This document shows, piece after piece, positions 39,401 through 55,300 of a DNA stretch of 64,000 bases (position 1 is the first letter of the stretch; each line of letters begins with the position of its first letter). The notes under the pieces were generated by a model that saw only the letters and a list, made by a program, of their open reading frames with translations, was not told the origin of the DNA and did no database searches. Position numbers and translations under genes: made by a program. Source of the DNA: Amblyomma americanum (Eukaryota; Arthropoda; Arachnida; Ixodida; Ixodidae); the NCBI RefSeq assembly GCF_052857255.1, contig NC_135502.1, positions 152,899,868 to 152,963,867 on the forward strand. Reading direction: 5' to 3'.

Positions 39401-42400
39401 ATGAGGTCCATAGTAGGCACGACGATCTTACTCAGAGCGAGATCCATAGTGGGCACGACGATTGTAGTCAGAGCGAGATCCATAGTGGGCACGACGATCA
39501 TAATCAGAGCGAGATCCACTGTGGGCACGACGATCGTAAACAGAATGAGGTCCATAGTGGGCACGACGATCGTAATCAGAGCGAGGTCCATAGTGGGCAC
39601 GACGATCGTAATCAGAGGGAGATCCATAGTGGGCACGACGACCGTAATCAGAGCGAGGTCCAATAGTGGGCACGACAATCCTAATCAGAGCGAGATCCAT
39701 AGTGGGCACGACGATCGTAATGAGAGCGAGATCCATAGTGGGCACGACGAATGTAATCAGAATGAGGTCCATAGTAGGCACGACGACCTTACTCAGAGCG
39801 AGATCCATAGTGGGCACGACGATTGTAGTCAGAGCGAGATCCATAGTGGGCACGACGATCGTAATCAGAGCGAGATCCACAGTGGGCACGACGATCGTAA
39901 ACAGAATGAGGTCCATAGTGGGCACGACGATCGTAATCAGAGCGAGGTCCATAGTGGGCACGACGATCGTAATCAGAGGGAGATCCATAGTGGGCACGAC
40001 GACCGTAATCAGAGCGAGGTCCAATAGTGGGCACGCCGATCCTAATCAGAGCGAGATCCATAGTGGGCACGACGATCGTAATCAGAGCGAGATCCATAGT
40101 GGGCACGACGAATGTAATCAGAATGAGGTCCATAGTAGGCACGACGATCTTACTCAGAGCGAGATCCATAGTGGGCACGACGATTGTAGTCAGAGCGAGA
40201 TCCATAGTGGGCACGACGATCGTAATCAGAGCGAGATCCACAGTGGGCACGACGATCGTAAACAGAATGAGGTCCATAGTGGGCACGACGATCGTAATCA
40301 GAGCGAGGTCCATAGTGGGCACGACGATCGTAATCAGAGCGAGATCCATAGTGGGCACGACGATCGTAATCAGAGCGAGATCCATAGTGGGCACGACGAA
40401 TGTAATCAGAATGAGGTCCATAGTAGGCACGACGATCTTACTCAGAGCGAGATCCATAGTGGGCACGACGATTGTAGTCAGAGCGAGATCCATAGTGGGC
40501 ACGACGATCGTAATCAGAGCGAGATCCACAGTGGGCACGACGATCGTAAACAGAATGAGGTCCATAGTGAGCACGATGATCGTAATCAGAATGAGGTCCA
40601 TAGTGGGCACGACGATCGTAATCAGAGCGAGTTCCATAGTGGGCACGACGATCGTAATCAGAGCGAGATCCATAGAGGTCATGACGATCTTAATCAGAGC
40701 GAGATCAATAGTGGGCATGACGATCCTAATCATAATGAGGTCCATAGTGGGCACCACGATCGTAATCAGAGCAAGATCCATAGTGGGCACGACGATCCTG
40801 ATCAGGGAGAGATCCATAGTGGGCACGACGATCGTGATCAGAGTGAGATCCATAGTGGGCACGATGATCGTAATCAGAGCGAGATCCATATTGGGCACGA
40901 CGATCGTAATCAAATGAGGTCCATAGTGGGCATGACGATTGTAATCAGAATGAGGTCCATAGTGGGCACGACGATCGTAATCAGAATGAGGTCCATTTTG
41001 GGCATGACGATCATAATCAGAATGAGGTACATCGTGGGCATGACGATCGTAATCAGAATGAGGCCCATAGTGGGCATGACGATCGTAATCAGAGCTAGAT
41101 CCATAGTGCGCATGACGATCGTAATCAGAATGAGGTCCATAGTAGGCACGACGATCATAATCAGAGCGAGATCCATAGTGGGCACGACGATCGTAATCAG
41201 AGCGAGATCCATAGTGGGCATGACGATCGTAATCATAATGAGGTCCATAGTGGGCACGACGATCGTAATCAGAATGAGGTCCATACTGGGCATGACGATT
41301 GTAATCAGAATGAGGCCCATAGTGGGCTCGACGATCGTAAAAGGAGCGAGATCCATAGTGGGCACGACGATCGTAATCAGAGCGAGATCCATAGTGGGCA
41401 TGACGATCGTAATCAAAATGAGGTCCATAGTAGGCACGACGATCGTAATCAGCGCGAGATCCAGAGTGGGCACGACGATCGTAATCAGAGCGAGATCCAT
41501 AGTGGACATGACGATCATAATCAGAATGAGGCCCATAGTAGGCACGTCGATTGAATCAGAATGAGGTCCATAGTGGGCATGACCATCGTAATCAGAATGA
41601 GGTCCATAGTGGGCACGACGATCGCAATAAGAGCGAGATCCATAGTGGGCACGACGATTGTAGTCAGAGCGAGATCCATAGTGGGCACGACGATCGTAAT
41701 CAGAGCGAGATCCACAGTGGGCACGACGATCGTAAACAGAATGAGGTCTATAATGGGCACGACGATCGTAATCAGAGCGAGATCCATAGTGGGCACGACG
41801 ATCGTGATCAGAGTGAGATCCATAGTGGGCACGATGATCGTAATCAGAGCGAGATCCATATTGGGCACGACGATCGTAATCAAATGAGGTCCATAGTGGG
41901 CATGACGATTGTAATCAGAATGAGGTCCATAGTGGGCACGACGATCGTAATCAGAGCAAGATCCATTTTGGGCATGACGATCATAATCAGAATGAGGTAC
42001 ATCGTGGGCATGACGATCGTAATCAGAATGAGGTCCATAGTGGGCATGACGATCGTAATCAGAATGAGGTCATAGTGGGCATGACGATCGTAATCAGAAT
42101 GAGGTCCATACTGGGCATGACGATTGTAATCAGATTGAGGCCCATAGTGGGCTCGACGATCGTAATCAGAGCGAGATTTATAGTGGGCACGACGATCGTA
42201 ATCAGAGCGAGATCCATAGTGGGCATGACGATCGTAATCAGATTGAGGTCCATACTGGGCATGACGATCGTAATCAGAATGAGGTCCATAGTGGGCTCGA
42301 CGATCGTAATCAGAGCGAGATCCATAGTGGGCTCGACGATCTTAATCAGAGCTAGATCCATAGTGCGCATGACGATCGTAATCAGAATGAGGTCCATAGT

Positions 42401-45400
42401 AGGCACGACGATCGTAATCAGAGCGAGATCCAAAGTGGGCACGACGATCGTAATCAGAGCGAGATCCATAGTGGACATGACGATAGTAATCTGAATGAGG
42501 TCCATAGTGGGCATGACGATCATAATCAGAATGAGGCCCATAGTAGGCACGTCGATCGTAATCAGAATGAGGTCCATAGTGGGCATGACCATCGTAATCA
42601 GAATGATGTTCATAGTGGGCACGACGATCCTAATTAGAGCGAGATTCATAGTGGGTATGACGATCGTAATCAGACTGAGGTCTATAGTGGGCATGACGAT
42701 CGCAGTCAGAATGTTGCCCATAGTGGGCATGACGATCGTAAGCAGAATAAGGTCCATTTGGGCATGACGATCGTAATCAGAATGAGGTCCATAGTGGGCA
42801 CGACGATCGTAATCAGAGCAAGATCCATAGTGGGCATGACGATCGTAATCAGAATGAGGTCCATAGTGGGCATGACGATCGTATCAGATTGAGGTCTATA
42901 GTGGGCACGACGATCGTAATCAGACTGTGGTCCATAGTGGGCATTACGATCGTGATCAGAATGAGGTCCATAGTGGGCATGACGATCATAATCAGAATGA
43001 GGCCCATAGTAGGCACGTCGATCGTAATCAGAATGAGGTCCATAGTGGGCATGACCATCGTAATCAGAATGATGTTCATTGTGGGCACGACGATCCTAAT
43101 CAGAGCGAGATTCATAGTGGGTATGACGATCGTAATCAGACTGAGGTCCATAGTGGGCATGACGATCGTAGTCAGAATGTTGCCCATAGTGGGCATGACA
43201 ATCGTAAGCAGAATGAGGTCCATTTGGGCACGACGATCGTTATCAGAATGATGTCCATACTGGGCATGACGATCGTAATCAGAATGAGGTCCATAGTGGG
43301 CTCGACGATTGTAATCAGAGCGAGATCCATAGTGGGCATGACGATCGTAATCAGAATGAGGTCCATAGTGGGCACGACGATCGTAATCAGAGCACGATCC
43401 ATAGTGGGCATGACGATCGTAATCAGAATGAGGTCAATAGTGGGCATGACGATCGTAATCAGAATGCGGTGCATAGTGGGCATGACGATCGTAATCAGAA
43501 TGAGGTCTATAGTGGGCACGACGATCGTAATCAGACTGTGGTCCATAGTGGGCATTACGATCGTGATCAGAATGAGGTCCATAGTGGGCATGACGATCGT
43601 AATCAGAATGAGGTCCATACTGGGAATGACGATCGTAATCAGAATGAGGCCCATAGTGGGCTCGACGATCGTAATCAGAGCGAGATCCACAGTGGGCACG
43701 ACGATCGTAATCATAATGATGTCCATAGTGGGCACGACGACCGTAATCAGAGCGAGGTCTATAGTGGGCACGACGATCCTAATCAGAGCGAGATCCAGAG
43801 TGGACATGACGATCGTAATCTATATGAGGTCCATAGTGGGCATGACGATCATAATCAGAATGAGGCCCATAGTAGGCACGTCGATCGTAATCAGAATGAG
43901 GTCCATAGTGGGCATGACCATCGTAATCAGAATGAGGTTCATAGTGGGCACGACGATCGTAATCAGAGCGAGATCCATAGTGGGTATGACGATCGTTATC
44001 AGACTGAGGTCCACAGTGGGCATGACGATCGTAATCAGAATGTTGCCCATAGTGGGCATGACGATCGTAATCAGAATGAGGTCCAAAGTGGGCATGACGA
44101 TCGTAATCAGAATGAGGTCTGTAGTGGGCACGACGATCGTAATCAGACTGTGGTCCATAGTGGGCATTACGATCGTGATCAGAATGAGGTCCATAGTGGG
44201 CATGACGATCGTAATCAGAATGAGGTCCATATTGGGAAAGACGATCGTAATCAGAATGAGGTCCATAGTGGGCACGACGATCGCAATCAGAGCGAGACCC
44301 ATAGTGGGCACGACGATCGTAATCAGAGCGAGATCCATAGTGGGCACGACGATCGTAATCAGAGCGAGATCCATAGCGGGCGCGACGAATGTAATCAGAA
44401 TGAGGTCCATAGTACGCACGACGATCTTACTCAGAGCGAGATCCATAGTGGGCACGACGATTGTATTCAGAGCGAGATCCATAGTGGGCACGACGATCGT
44501 AATCAGAATGAGGTCCATAGTGGGCACGACGATCGTAATCAGAGCGAGTTCCATAGTGGGCACGACGATCGTAATCAGAGCGAGATCCATAATGGTCATG
44601 ACGATCTTAATCAGAGCGAGATCAATAGTGGGCATGACGATCCCAATTAGAATGAGGTCCATAGTGGGCACGACGATCGTAATCAGAGTGAGGTTCATAG
44701 TGGGCACGACGATCGTAATCAGAGCAAGATCCATAGTGGGCATGACGATCGTAATCAGATTGAGGTCAATAGTGGGCATGACGTTCGTAATCAGAATGCG
44801 GTCCATAGTGGGCATGACGATCGTAATCAGAATGAGGTCCATTGTGGGCATGACGATCGTAATCAGAATGAGGTCTATAGTGGGCACGACGATCGTAATC
44901 AGACTGTGGTCCATAGTGGGCATTACGATCGTGATCAGAATGAGGTCCATAGTGGGCATGACGATCGTAATGAGAATGAGGTCCATACTGGGAAAGACGA
45001 TCGTAATCAGAATGAGGCCCATAGTGGGCTCGACGATCGTAATCAGAGCGAGATCCACAGTGGGCACGACGATCGTAATCATGATGTCCATAGTGGGCAC
45101 GACGACCGTAATCAGAGCGAGGTCCATAGTGGGCACGACGATCCTAATCAGAGCGAGATTCATAGTGGGCACGACAATCGTAATCAGAGCTTGATCCATA
45201 ATGGGCATGACGAACGTAATCAGAATGAGGTCCATAGTGGCCACGACGATCGTAATCAGAGCGAGACCCATAGTGGCCACGACGATCGTAATCAGAATGA
45301 GGTCCATAGTGGGCACGACGGTCGCAATCAGAGCGAGATCCATAGTGGGCACGACGATCGTAATCAGAGAGAGATCCATAGTGGGCACGACGATTGTAAT

Positions 45401-46320
45401 CAGAGCGAGATCCATAGTGGGCGCGACGAATGTAATCAGAATGAGGTCCATAGTAGGCACGACGATCTTACTCAGAGCGAGATCCATAGTGGGGACGACG
45501 ATTGTAGTCAGAGCGAGATCCATAGTGGGCACGACGATCGTAATCAGAGCGAGATCCACAGTGGGCACGACGATCGTAAACAGAATGAGGTCCATAATGG
45601 GCACGACGATCGTAATCAGAGCGAGATCCATAGTGGGCACGACGATCGTAATCAGAGAGAGAGATCCATAGTGGGCACGACGATTGTAATCAGAGCGAGA
45701 TCCATAGTGGGCGCGACGAATGTAGTCAGAATGAGGTCCATAGTAGGCACGACGATCTTACTCAGAGCGAGATCCATAGTGGGCACGACGATTGTAGTCA
45801 GAGCGAGATCCATAGTGGGCACGACGATCGTAATCAGAGCGAGATCCACAGTGGGCACGACGTTCGTAAACAGAATGAGGTCCATAGTGAGCACGATGAT
45901 CGTAATCAGAATGAGGTCCATAGTGGGCACGACGATCGTAATCAGAGCGAGTTCCATAGTGGGCACGACGATCGTAATCAGAGCGAGATCCATAGAGGTC
46001 ATGACGATCTTAATCAGAGCGAGATCAATAGTGGGCATGACGATCCTAATCATAATGAGGTCCATAGTGGGCACCACGATCGTAATCAGAGCAAGATCCA
46101 TAGTGGGCACGACGATCCTGATCAGGGAGAGATCCATAGTGGGCACGACGATCGTGATCAGAGTGAGATCCATAGTGGGCACGATGATCGTAATCAGAGC
46201 GAGATCCATATTGGGCACGACGATCGTAATCAAATGAGGTCCATAGTGGGCATGACGATTGTAATCAGAATGAGGTCCATAGTGGGCACGACGATCGTAA
46301 TCAGAATGAGGTCCATTTTG
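36470..46320 (+). repeat. 9.85-kb higher-order unit, copy 1 (family II)
   Basis: 9,851 bp repeated head-to-tail at 46,321. Points such as 36,938/46,789, 37,816/47,667, 39,666/49,517, 42,495/52,346 and 42,927/52,778 all differ by exactly 9,851. Diagnostic monomers: AATGTTGCCC, AATGCGGTGC, TAATCATGATGTCC (33-bp unit), GGCACGTCGATCG and CATGACCATCG. It includes 361-bp subrepeats (39,660-40,021), a 35-bp GATTGAATC monomer near 41,549, two GGTCCATTTGGGC monomers (42,751 and 43,217) and GATCGTATCAG near 42,878. Confidence 0.92.
45650..45667 (+). repeat. 38-bp monomer with an extra GA
   Basis: Reads CAGAGAGAGAGATCC where the matching place in copy 2 (near 55,467) reads CAGAGAGAGATCC. The two extra bases lie in a GA run, so simple slippage explains them. 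The offset between copies drops from 9,815 to 9,813 at this point. Confidence 0.88.
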
Positions 46321-49300
46321 GGCATGACGATCGTAATCAGATTGAGGTCAATAGTGGGCATGACGTTCGTAATCAGAATGAGGTCCATAGTGGGCATGAC
46401 GATCGTAATCAGAATGAGGTCCATAGTGGGCATGACGATCGTAATCAGAATGAGGTCTATAGTGGGCACGACGATCGTAATCAGACTGTGGTCCATATTG
46501 GGCATTACGATCGTGATCAGAATGAGGTCCATAGTGGGCATGAAGATCGTAATGAGAATGAGGTCCATACTGGGAAAGACGATCGTAATCAGAATGAGGC
46601 CCATAGTGGGCTCGACGATCGTAATCAGAGCGAGATCCACAGTGGGCACGACGATCGTAATCATGATGTCCATAGTGGGCACGACGACCGTAATCAGAGC
46701 GAGGTCCATAGTGGGCACGACGATCCTAATCAGAGCGAGATTCATAGTGGGCACGACAATCGTAATCAGAGCTTGATCCATAATTTGCATGACGAACGTA
46801 ATCAGAATGAGGTCCATAGTGGCCACGACGATCGTAATCAGAGCGAGACCCATAGTGGCCACGACGATCGTAATCAGAATGAGGTCCATAGTGGGCACGA
46901 CGGTCGCAATCAGAGCGAGATCCATAGTGGGCACGACGATCGTAATCAGAGAGAGATCCATAGTGGGCACGACGATTGTAATCAGAGCGAGATCCATAGT
47001 GGGCGCGACGAATGTAATCAGAATGAGGTCCATAGTAGGCACGACGATCTTACTCAGAGCGAGATCCATAGTGGGCACGACGATTGTAGTCAGAATGATG
47101 TCCATACTGGGCATGACGATCGTAATCAGAATGAGGTCCATAGTGGGCTCGACGATCGTAATCAGAGCGAGATCCATAGTGGGCATGACGATCGTAATCA
47201 GAATGAGGTCCATAGTGGGCACGACGATCGTAATCAGAGCAAGATCCATAGTGGGCATGACGATCGTAATCAGAATGAGGTCCATAGTGGGCATGACGAT
47301 CGTAATCAGAATGCGGTGCATAGTGGGCATGACGATCGTAATCAGAATGAGGTCTATAGTGGGCACGACGATCGTAATCAGACTGTGGTCCATAGTGGGC
47401 ATTACGATCGTGATCAGAATGAGGTCCATAGTGGGCATGACGATCGTAATCAGAATGAGGTCCATACTGGGAATGACGATCGTAATCAGAATGAGGCCCA
47501 TAGTGGGCTCGACGATCGTAATCAGAGCGAGATCCACAGTGGGCACGACGATCGTAATCATAATGATGTCCATAGTGGGCACGACGACCGTAATCAGAGC
47601 GAGGTCCATAGTGGGCACGACGATCCTAATCAGAGCGAGATCCAGAGTGGACATGACGATCGTAATCTATATGAGGTCCATAGTGGGCATGACGATCATA
47701 ATCAGAATGAGGCCCATAGTAGGCACGTCGATCGTAATCAGAATGAGGTCCATAGTGGGCATGACCATCGTAATCAGAATGAGGTTCATAGTGGGCACGA
47801 CGATCGTAATCAGAGCGAGATCCATAGTGGGTATGACGATCGTTATCAGACTGAGGTCCACAGTGGGCATGACGATCGTAATCAGAATGTTGCCCATAGT
47901 GGGCATGACGATCGTAATCAGAATGAGGTCCAAAGTGGGCATGACGATCGTAATCAGAATGAGGTCTATAGTGGGCACGACGATCGTAATCAGAATGTGG
48001 TCCATAGTGGGCATTACGATCGTGATCAGAATCAGGTCCATAGTGGGCATGACGATCGTAATCAGAATGAGGTCCATACTGGGAAAGACGATCGTAATCA
48101 GAATGAGGTCCATAGTGGGCACGACGATCGCAATCAGAGCGAGACCCATAGTGGGCACGACGATCGTAATCAGAGCGAGATCCATAGTGGGCACGACGAT
48201 CGTAATCAGAGCGAGATCCATAGCGGGCGCGACGAATGTAATCAGAATGAGGTCCATAGTACGCACGACGATCTTACTCAGAGCGAGATCCATAGTGGGC
48301 ACGACGATTGTATTCAGAGCGAGATCCATAGTGGGCACGACGATCGTAATCAGAATGAGGTCCATAGTGGGCACGACGATCGTAATCAGAGCGAGTTCCA
48401 TAGTGGGCACGACGATCGTAATCAGAGCGAGATCCATAATGGTCATGACGATCTTAATCAGAGTGAGATCAATAGTGGGCATGACGATCCCAATTAGAAT
48501 GAGGTCCATAGTGGGCACGACGATCGTAATCAGAGTGAGATCCATAGTGGGCACGACGATCGTAATCAGAGCAAGATCCATAGTGGGCATGACGATCGTA
48601 ATCAGATTGAGGTCAATAGTGGGCATGACGTTCGTAATCAGAATGAGGTCCATAGTGGGCATGACGATCGTAATCAGAATGAGGTCCATAGTGGGCATGA
48701 CGATCGTAATCAGAATGAGGTCTATAGTGGGCACGACGATCGTAATCAGACTGTGGTCCATAGTGGGTATTACGATCGTGATCAGAATGAGGTCCATAGT
48801 GGGCATGACGATCGTAATGAGAATGAGGTCCATACTGGGAAAGACGATCGTAATCAGAATGAGGCCCATAGTGGGCTCGACGATCGTAATCAGAGCGAGA
48901 TCCACAGTGGGCACGACGATCGTAATCATGATGTCCATAGTGGGCACGACGACCGTAATCAGAGCGAGGTCCATAGTGGGCACGACGATCCTAATCAGAG
49001 CGAGATTCATAGTGGGCACGACAATCGTAATCAGAGCTTGATCCATAATGGGCATGACGAACGTAATCAGAATGAGGTCCATAGTGGCCACGACGATCGT
49101 AATCAGAGCGAGACCCATAGTGGCCACGACGATCGTAATCAGAATGAGGTCCATAGTGGGCACGACGGTCGCAATCAGAGCGAGATCCATAGTGGGCACG
49201 ACGATCGTAATCAGAGCGAGATCCATAGTGGGCACGACGAAAGTAATCAGAATGAGGTCCATAGTAGGCACGACGATCTTACTCAGAGCGAGATCCATAG

Positions 49301-52300
49301 TGGGCACGACGATTGTAGTCAGAGCGAGATCCATAGTGGGCACGACGATCATAATCAGAGCGAGATCCACTGTGGGCACGACGATCGTAAACAGAATGAG
49401 GTCCATAGTGGGCACGACGATCGTAATCAGAGCGAGGTCCATAGTGGGCACGACGATCGTAATCAGAGGGAGATCCATAGTGGGCACGACGACCGTAATC
49501 AGAGCGAGGTCCAATAGTGGGCACGACAATCCTAATCAGAGCGAGATCCATAGTGGGCACGACGATCGTAATGAGAGCGAGATCCATAGTGGGCACGACG
49601 AATGTAATCAGAATGAGGTCCATAGTAGGCACGACGACCTTACTCAGAGCGAGATCCATAGTGGGCACGACGATTGTAGTCAGAGCGAGATCCATAGTGG
49701 GCACGACGATCGTAATCAGAGCGAGATCCACAGTGGGCACGACGATCGTAAACAGAATGAGGTCCATAGTGGGCACGACGATCGTAATCAGAGCGAGGTC
49801 CATAGTGGGCACGACGATCGTAATCAGAGGGAGATCCATAGTGGGCACGACGACCGTAATCAGAGCGAGGTCCAATAGTGGGCACGCCGATCCTAATCAG
49901 AGCGAGATCCATAGTGGGCACGACGATCGTAATCAGAGCGAGATCCATAGTGGGCACGACGAATGTAATCAGAATGAGGTCCATAGTAGGCACGACGATC
50001 TTACTCAGAGCGAGATCCATAGTGGGCACGACGATTGTAGTCAGAGCGAGATCCATAGTGGGCACGACGATCGTAATCAGAGCGAGATCCACAGTGGGCA
50101 CGACGATCGTAAACAGAATGAGGTCCATAGTGGGCACGACGATCGTAATCAGAGCGAGGTCCATAGTGGGCACGACGATCGTAATCAGAGCGAGATCCAT
50201 AGTGGGCACGACGATCGTAATCAGAGCGAGATCCATAGTGGGCACGACGAATGTAATCAGAATGAGGTCCATAGTAGGCACGACGATCTTACTCAGAGCG
50301 AGATCCATAGTGGGCACGACGATTGTAGTCAGAGCGAGATCCATAGTGGGCACGACGATCGTAATCAGAGCGAGATCCACAGTGGGCACGACGATCGTAA
50401 ACAGAATGAGGTCCATAGTGAGCACGATGATCGTAATCAGAATGAGGTCCATAGTGGGCACGACGATCGTAATCAGAGCGAGTTCCATAGTGGGCACGAC
50501 GATCGTAATCAGAGCGAGATCCATAGAGGTCATGACGATCTTAATCAGAGCGAGATCAATAGTGGGCATGACGATCCTAATCATAATGAGGTCCATAGTG
50601 GGCACCACGATCGTAATCAGAGCAAGATCCATAGTGGGCACGACGATCCTGATCAGGGAGAGATCCATAGTGGGCACGACGATCGTGATCAGAGTGAGAT
50701 CCATAGTGGGCACGATGATCGTAATCAGAGCGAGATCCATATTGGGCACGACGATCGTAATCAAATGAGGTCCATAGTGGGCATGACGATTGTAATCAGA
50801 ATGAGGTCCATAGTGGGCACGACGATCGTAATCAGAATGAGGTCCATTTTGGGCATGACGATCATAATCAGAATGAGGTACATCGTGGGCATGACGATCG
50901 TAATCAGAATGAGGCCCATAGTGGGCATGACGATCGTAATCAGAGCTAGATCCATAGTGCGCATGACGATCGTAATCAGAATGAGGTCCATATTAGGCAC
51001 GACGATCATAATCAGAGCGAGATCCATAGTGGGCACGACGATCGTAATCAGAGCGAGATCCATAGTGGGCATGACGATCGTAATCATAATGAGGTCCATA
51101 GTGGGCACGACGATCGTAATCAGAATGAGGTCCATACTGGGCATGACGATTGTAATCAGAATGAGGCCCATAGTGGGCTCGACGATCGTAAAAGGAGCGA
51201 GATCCATAGTGGGCACGACGATCGTAATCAGAGCGAGATCCATAGTGGGCATGACGATCGTAATCAAAATGAGGTCCATAGTAGGCACGACGATCGTAAT
51301 CAGCGCGAGATCCAGAGTGGGCACGACGATCGTAATCAGAGCGAGATCCATAGTGGACATGACGATCATAATCAGAATGAGGCCCATAGTAGGCACGTCG
51401 ATTGAATCAGAATGAGGTCCATAGTGGGCATGACCATCGTAATCAGAATGAGGTCCATAGTGGGCACGACGATCGCAATAAGAGCGAGATCCATAGTGGG
51501 CACGACGATTGTAGTCAGAGCGAGATCCATAGTGGGCACGACGATCGTAATCAGAGCGAGATCCACAGTGGGCACGACGATCGTAAACAGAATGAGGTCT
51601 ATAATGGGCACGACGATCGTAATCAGAGCGAGATCCATAGTGGGCACGACGATCGTGATCAGAGTGAGATCCATAGTGGGCACGATGATCGTAATCAGAG
51701 CGAGATCCATATTGGGCACGACGATCGTAATCAAATGAGGTCCATAGTGGGCATGACGATTGTAATCAGAATGAGGTCCATAGTGGGCACGACGATCGTA
51801 ATCAGAGCAAGATCCATTTTGGGCATGACGATCATAATCAGAATGAGGTACATCGTGGGCATGACGATCGTAATCAGAATGAGGTCCATAGTGGGCATGA
51901 CGATCGTAATCAGAATGAGGTCATAGTGGGCATGACGATCGTAATCAGAATGAGGTCCATACTGGGCATGACGATTGTAATCAGATTGAGGCCCATAGTG
52001 GGCTCGACGATCGTAATCAGAGCGAGATTTATAGTGGGCACGACGATCGTAATCAGAGCGAGATCCATAGTGGGCATGACGATCGTAATCAGATTGAGGT
52101 CCATACTGGGCATGACGATCGTAATCAGAATGAGGTCCATAGTGGGCTCGACGATCGTAATCAGAGCGAGATCCATAGTGGGCTCGACGATCTTAATCAG
52201 AGCTAGATCCATAGTGCGCATGACGATCGTAATCAGAATGAGGTCCATAGTAGGCACGACGATCGTAATCAGAGCGAGATCCAAAGTGGGCACGACGATC

Positions 52301-55300
52301 GTAATCAGAGCGAGATCCATAGTGGACATGACGATAGTAATCTGAATGAGGTCCATAGTGGGCATGACGATCATAATCAGAATGAGGCCCATAGTAGGCA
52401 CGTCGATCGTAATCAGAATGAGGTCCATAGTGGGCATGACCATCGTAATCAGAATGATGTTCATAGTGGGCACGACGATCCTAATTAGAGCGAGATTCAT
52501 AGTGGGTATGACGATCGTAATCAGACTGAGGTCTATAGTGGGCATGACGATCGCAGTCAGAATGTTGCCCATAGTGGGCATGACGATCGTAAGCAGAATA
52601 AGGTCCATTTGGGCATGACGATCGTAATCAGAATGAGGTCCATAGTGGGCACGACGATCGTAATCAGAGCAAGATCCATAGTGGGCATGACGATCGTAAT
52701 CAGAATGAGGTCCATAGTGGGCATGACGATCGTATCAGATTGAGGTCTATAGTGGGCACGACGATCGTAATCAGACTGTGGTCCATAGTGGGCATTACGA
52801 TCGTGATCAGAATGAGGTCCATAGTGGGCATGACGATCATAATCAGAATGAGGCCCATAGTAGGCACGTCGATCGTAATCAGAATGAGGTCCATAGTGGG
52901 CATGACCATCGTAATCAGAATGATGTTCATTGTGGGCACGACGATCCTAATCAGAGCGAGATTCATAGTGGGTATGACGATCGTAATCAGACTGAGGTCC
53001 ATAGTGGGCATGACGATCGTAGTCAGAATGTTGCCCATAGTGGGCATGACAATCGTAAGCAGAATGAGGTCCATTTGGGCACGACGATCGTTATCAGAAT
53101 GATGTCCATACTGGGCATGACGATCGTAATCAGAATGAGGTCCATAGTGGGCTCGACGATTGTAATCAGAGCGAGATCCATAGTGGGCATGACGATCGTA
53201 ATCAGAATGAGGTCCATAGTGGGCACGACGATCGTAATCAGAGCAAGATCCATAGTGGGCATGACGATCGTAATCAGAATGAGGTCAATAGTGGGCATGA
53301 CGATCGTAATCAGAATGCGGTGCATAGTGGGCATGACGATCGTAATAAGAATGAGGTCTATAGTGGGCACGACGATCGTAATCAGACTGTGGTCCATAGT
53401 GGGCATTACGATCGTGATCAGAATGAGGTCCATAGTGGGCATGACGATCGTAATCAGAATGAGGTCCATACTGGGAATGACGATCGTAATCAGAATGAGG
53501 CCCATAGTGGGCTCGACGATCGTAATCAGAGCGAGATCCACAGTGGGCACGACGATCGTAATCATAATGATGTCCATAGTGGGCACGACGACCGTAATCA
53601 GAGCGAGGTCTATAGTGGGCACGACGATCCTAATCAGAGCGAGATCCAGAGTGGACATGACGATCGTAATCTATATGAGGTCCATAGTGGGCATGACGAT
53701 CATAATCAGAATGAGGCCCATAGTAGGCACGTCGATCGTAATCAGAATGAGGTCCATAGTGGGCATGACCATCGTAATCAGAATGAGGTTCATAGTGGGC
53801 ACGACGATCGTAATCAGAGCGAGATCCATAGTGGGTATGACGATCGTTATCAGACTGAGGTCCACAGTGGGCATGACGATCGTAATCAGAATGTTGCCCA
53901 TAGTGGGCATGACGATCGTAATCAGAATGAGGTCCAAAGTGGGCATGACGATCGTAATCAGAATGAGGTCTGTAGTGGGCACGACGATCGTAATCAGACT
54001 GTGGTCCATAGTGGGCATTACGATCGTGATCAGAATGAGGTCCATAGTGGGCATGACGATCGTAATCAGAATGAGGTCCATATTGGGAAAGACGATCGTA
54101 ATCAGAATGAGGTCCATAGTGGGCACGACGATCGCAATCAGAGCGAGACCCATAGTGGGCACGACGATCGTAATCAGAGCGAGATCCATAGCGGGCGCGA
54201 CGAATGTAATCAGAATGAGGTCCATAGTACGCACGACGATCTTACTCAGAGCGAGATCCATAGTGGGCACGACGATTGTATTCAGAGCGAGATCCATAGT
54301 GGGCACGACGATCGTAATCAGAATGAGGTCCATAGTGGGCACGACGATCGTAATCAGAGCGAGTTCCATAGTGGGCACGACGATCGTAATCAGAGCGAGA
54401 TCCATAATGGTCATGACGATCTTAATCAGAGCGAGATCAATAGTGGGCATGACGATCCCAATTAGAATGAGGTCCATAGTGGGCACGACGATCGTAATCA
54501 GAGTGAGGTTCATAGTGGGCACGACGATCGTAATCAGAGCAAGATCCATAGTGGGCATGACGATCGTAATCAGATTGAGGTCAATAGTGGGCATGACGTT
54601 CGTAATCAGAATGCGGTCCATAGTGGGCATGACGATCGTAATCAGAATGAGGTCCATTGTGGGCATGACGATCGTAATCAGAATGAGGTCTATAGTGGGC
54701 ACGACGATCGTAATCAGACTGTGGTCCATAGTGGGCATTACGATCGTGATCAGAATGAGGTCCATAGTGGGCATGACGATCGTAATGAGAATGAGGTCCA
54801 TACTGGGAAAGACGATCGTAATCAGAATGAGGCCCATAGTGGGCTCGACGATCGTAATCAGAGCGAGATCCACAGTGGGCACGACGATCGTAATCATGAT
54901 GTCCATAGTGGGCACGACGACCGTAATCAGAGCGAGGTCCATAGTGGGCACGACGATCCTAATCAGAGCGAGATTCATAGTGGGCACGACAATCGTAATC
55001 AGAGCTTGATCCATAATGGGCATGACGAACGTAATCAGAATGAGGTCCATAGTGGCCACGACGATCGTAATCAGAGCGAGACCCATAGTGGCCACGACGA
55101 TCGTAATCAGAATGAGGTCCATAGTGGGCACGACGGTCGCAATCAGAGCGAGATCCATAGTGGGCACGACGATCGTAATCAGAGAGAGATCCATAGTGGG
55201 CACGACGATTGTAATCAGAGCGAGATCCATAGTGGGCGCGACGAATGTAATCAGAATGAGGTCCATAGTAGGCACGACGATCTTACTCAGAGCGAGATCC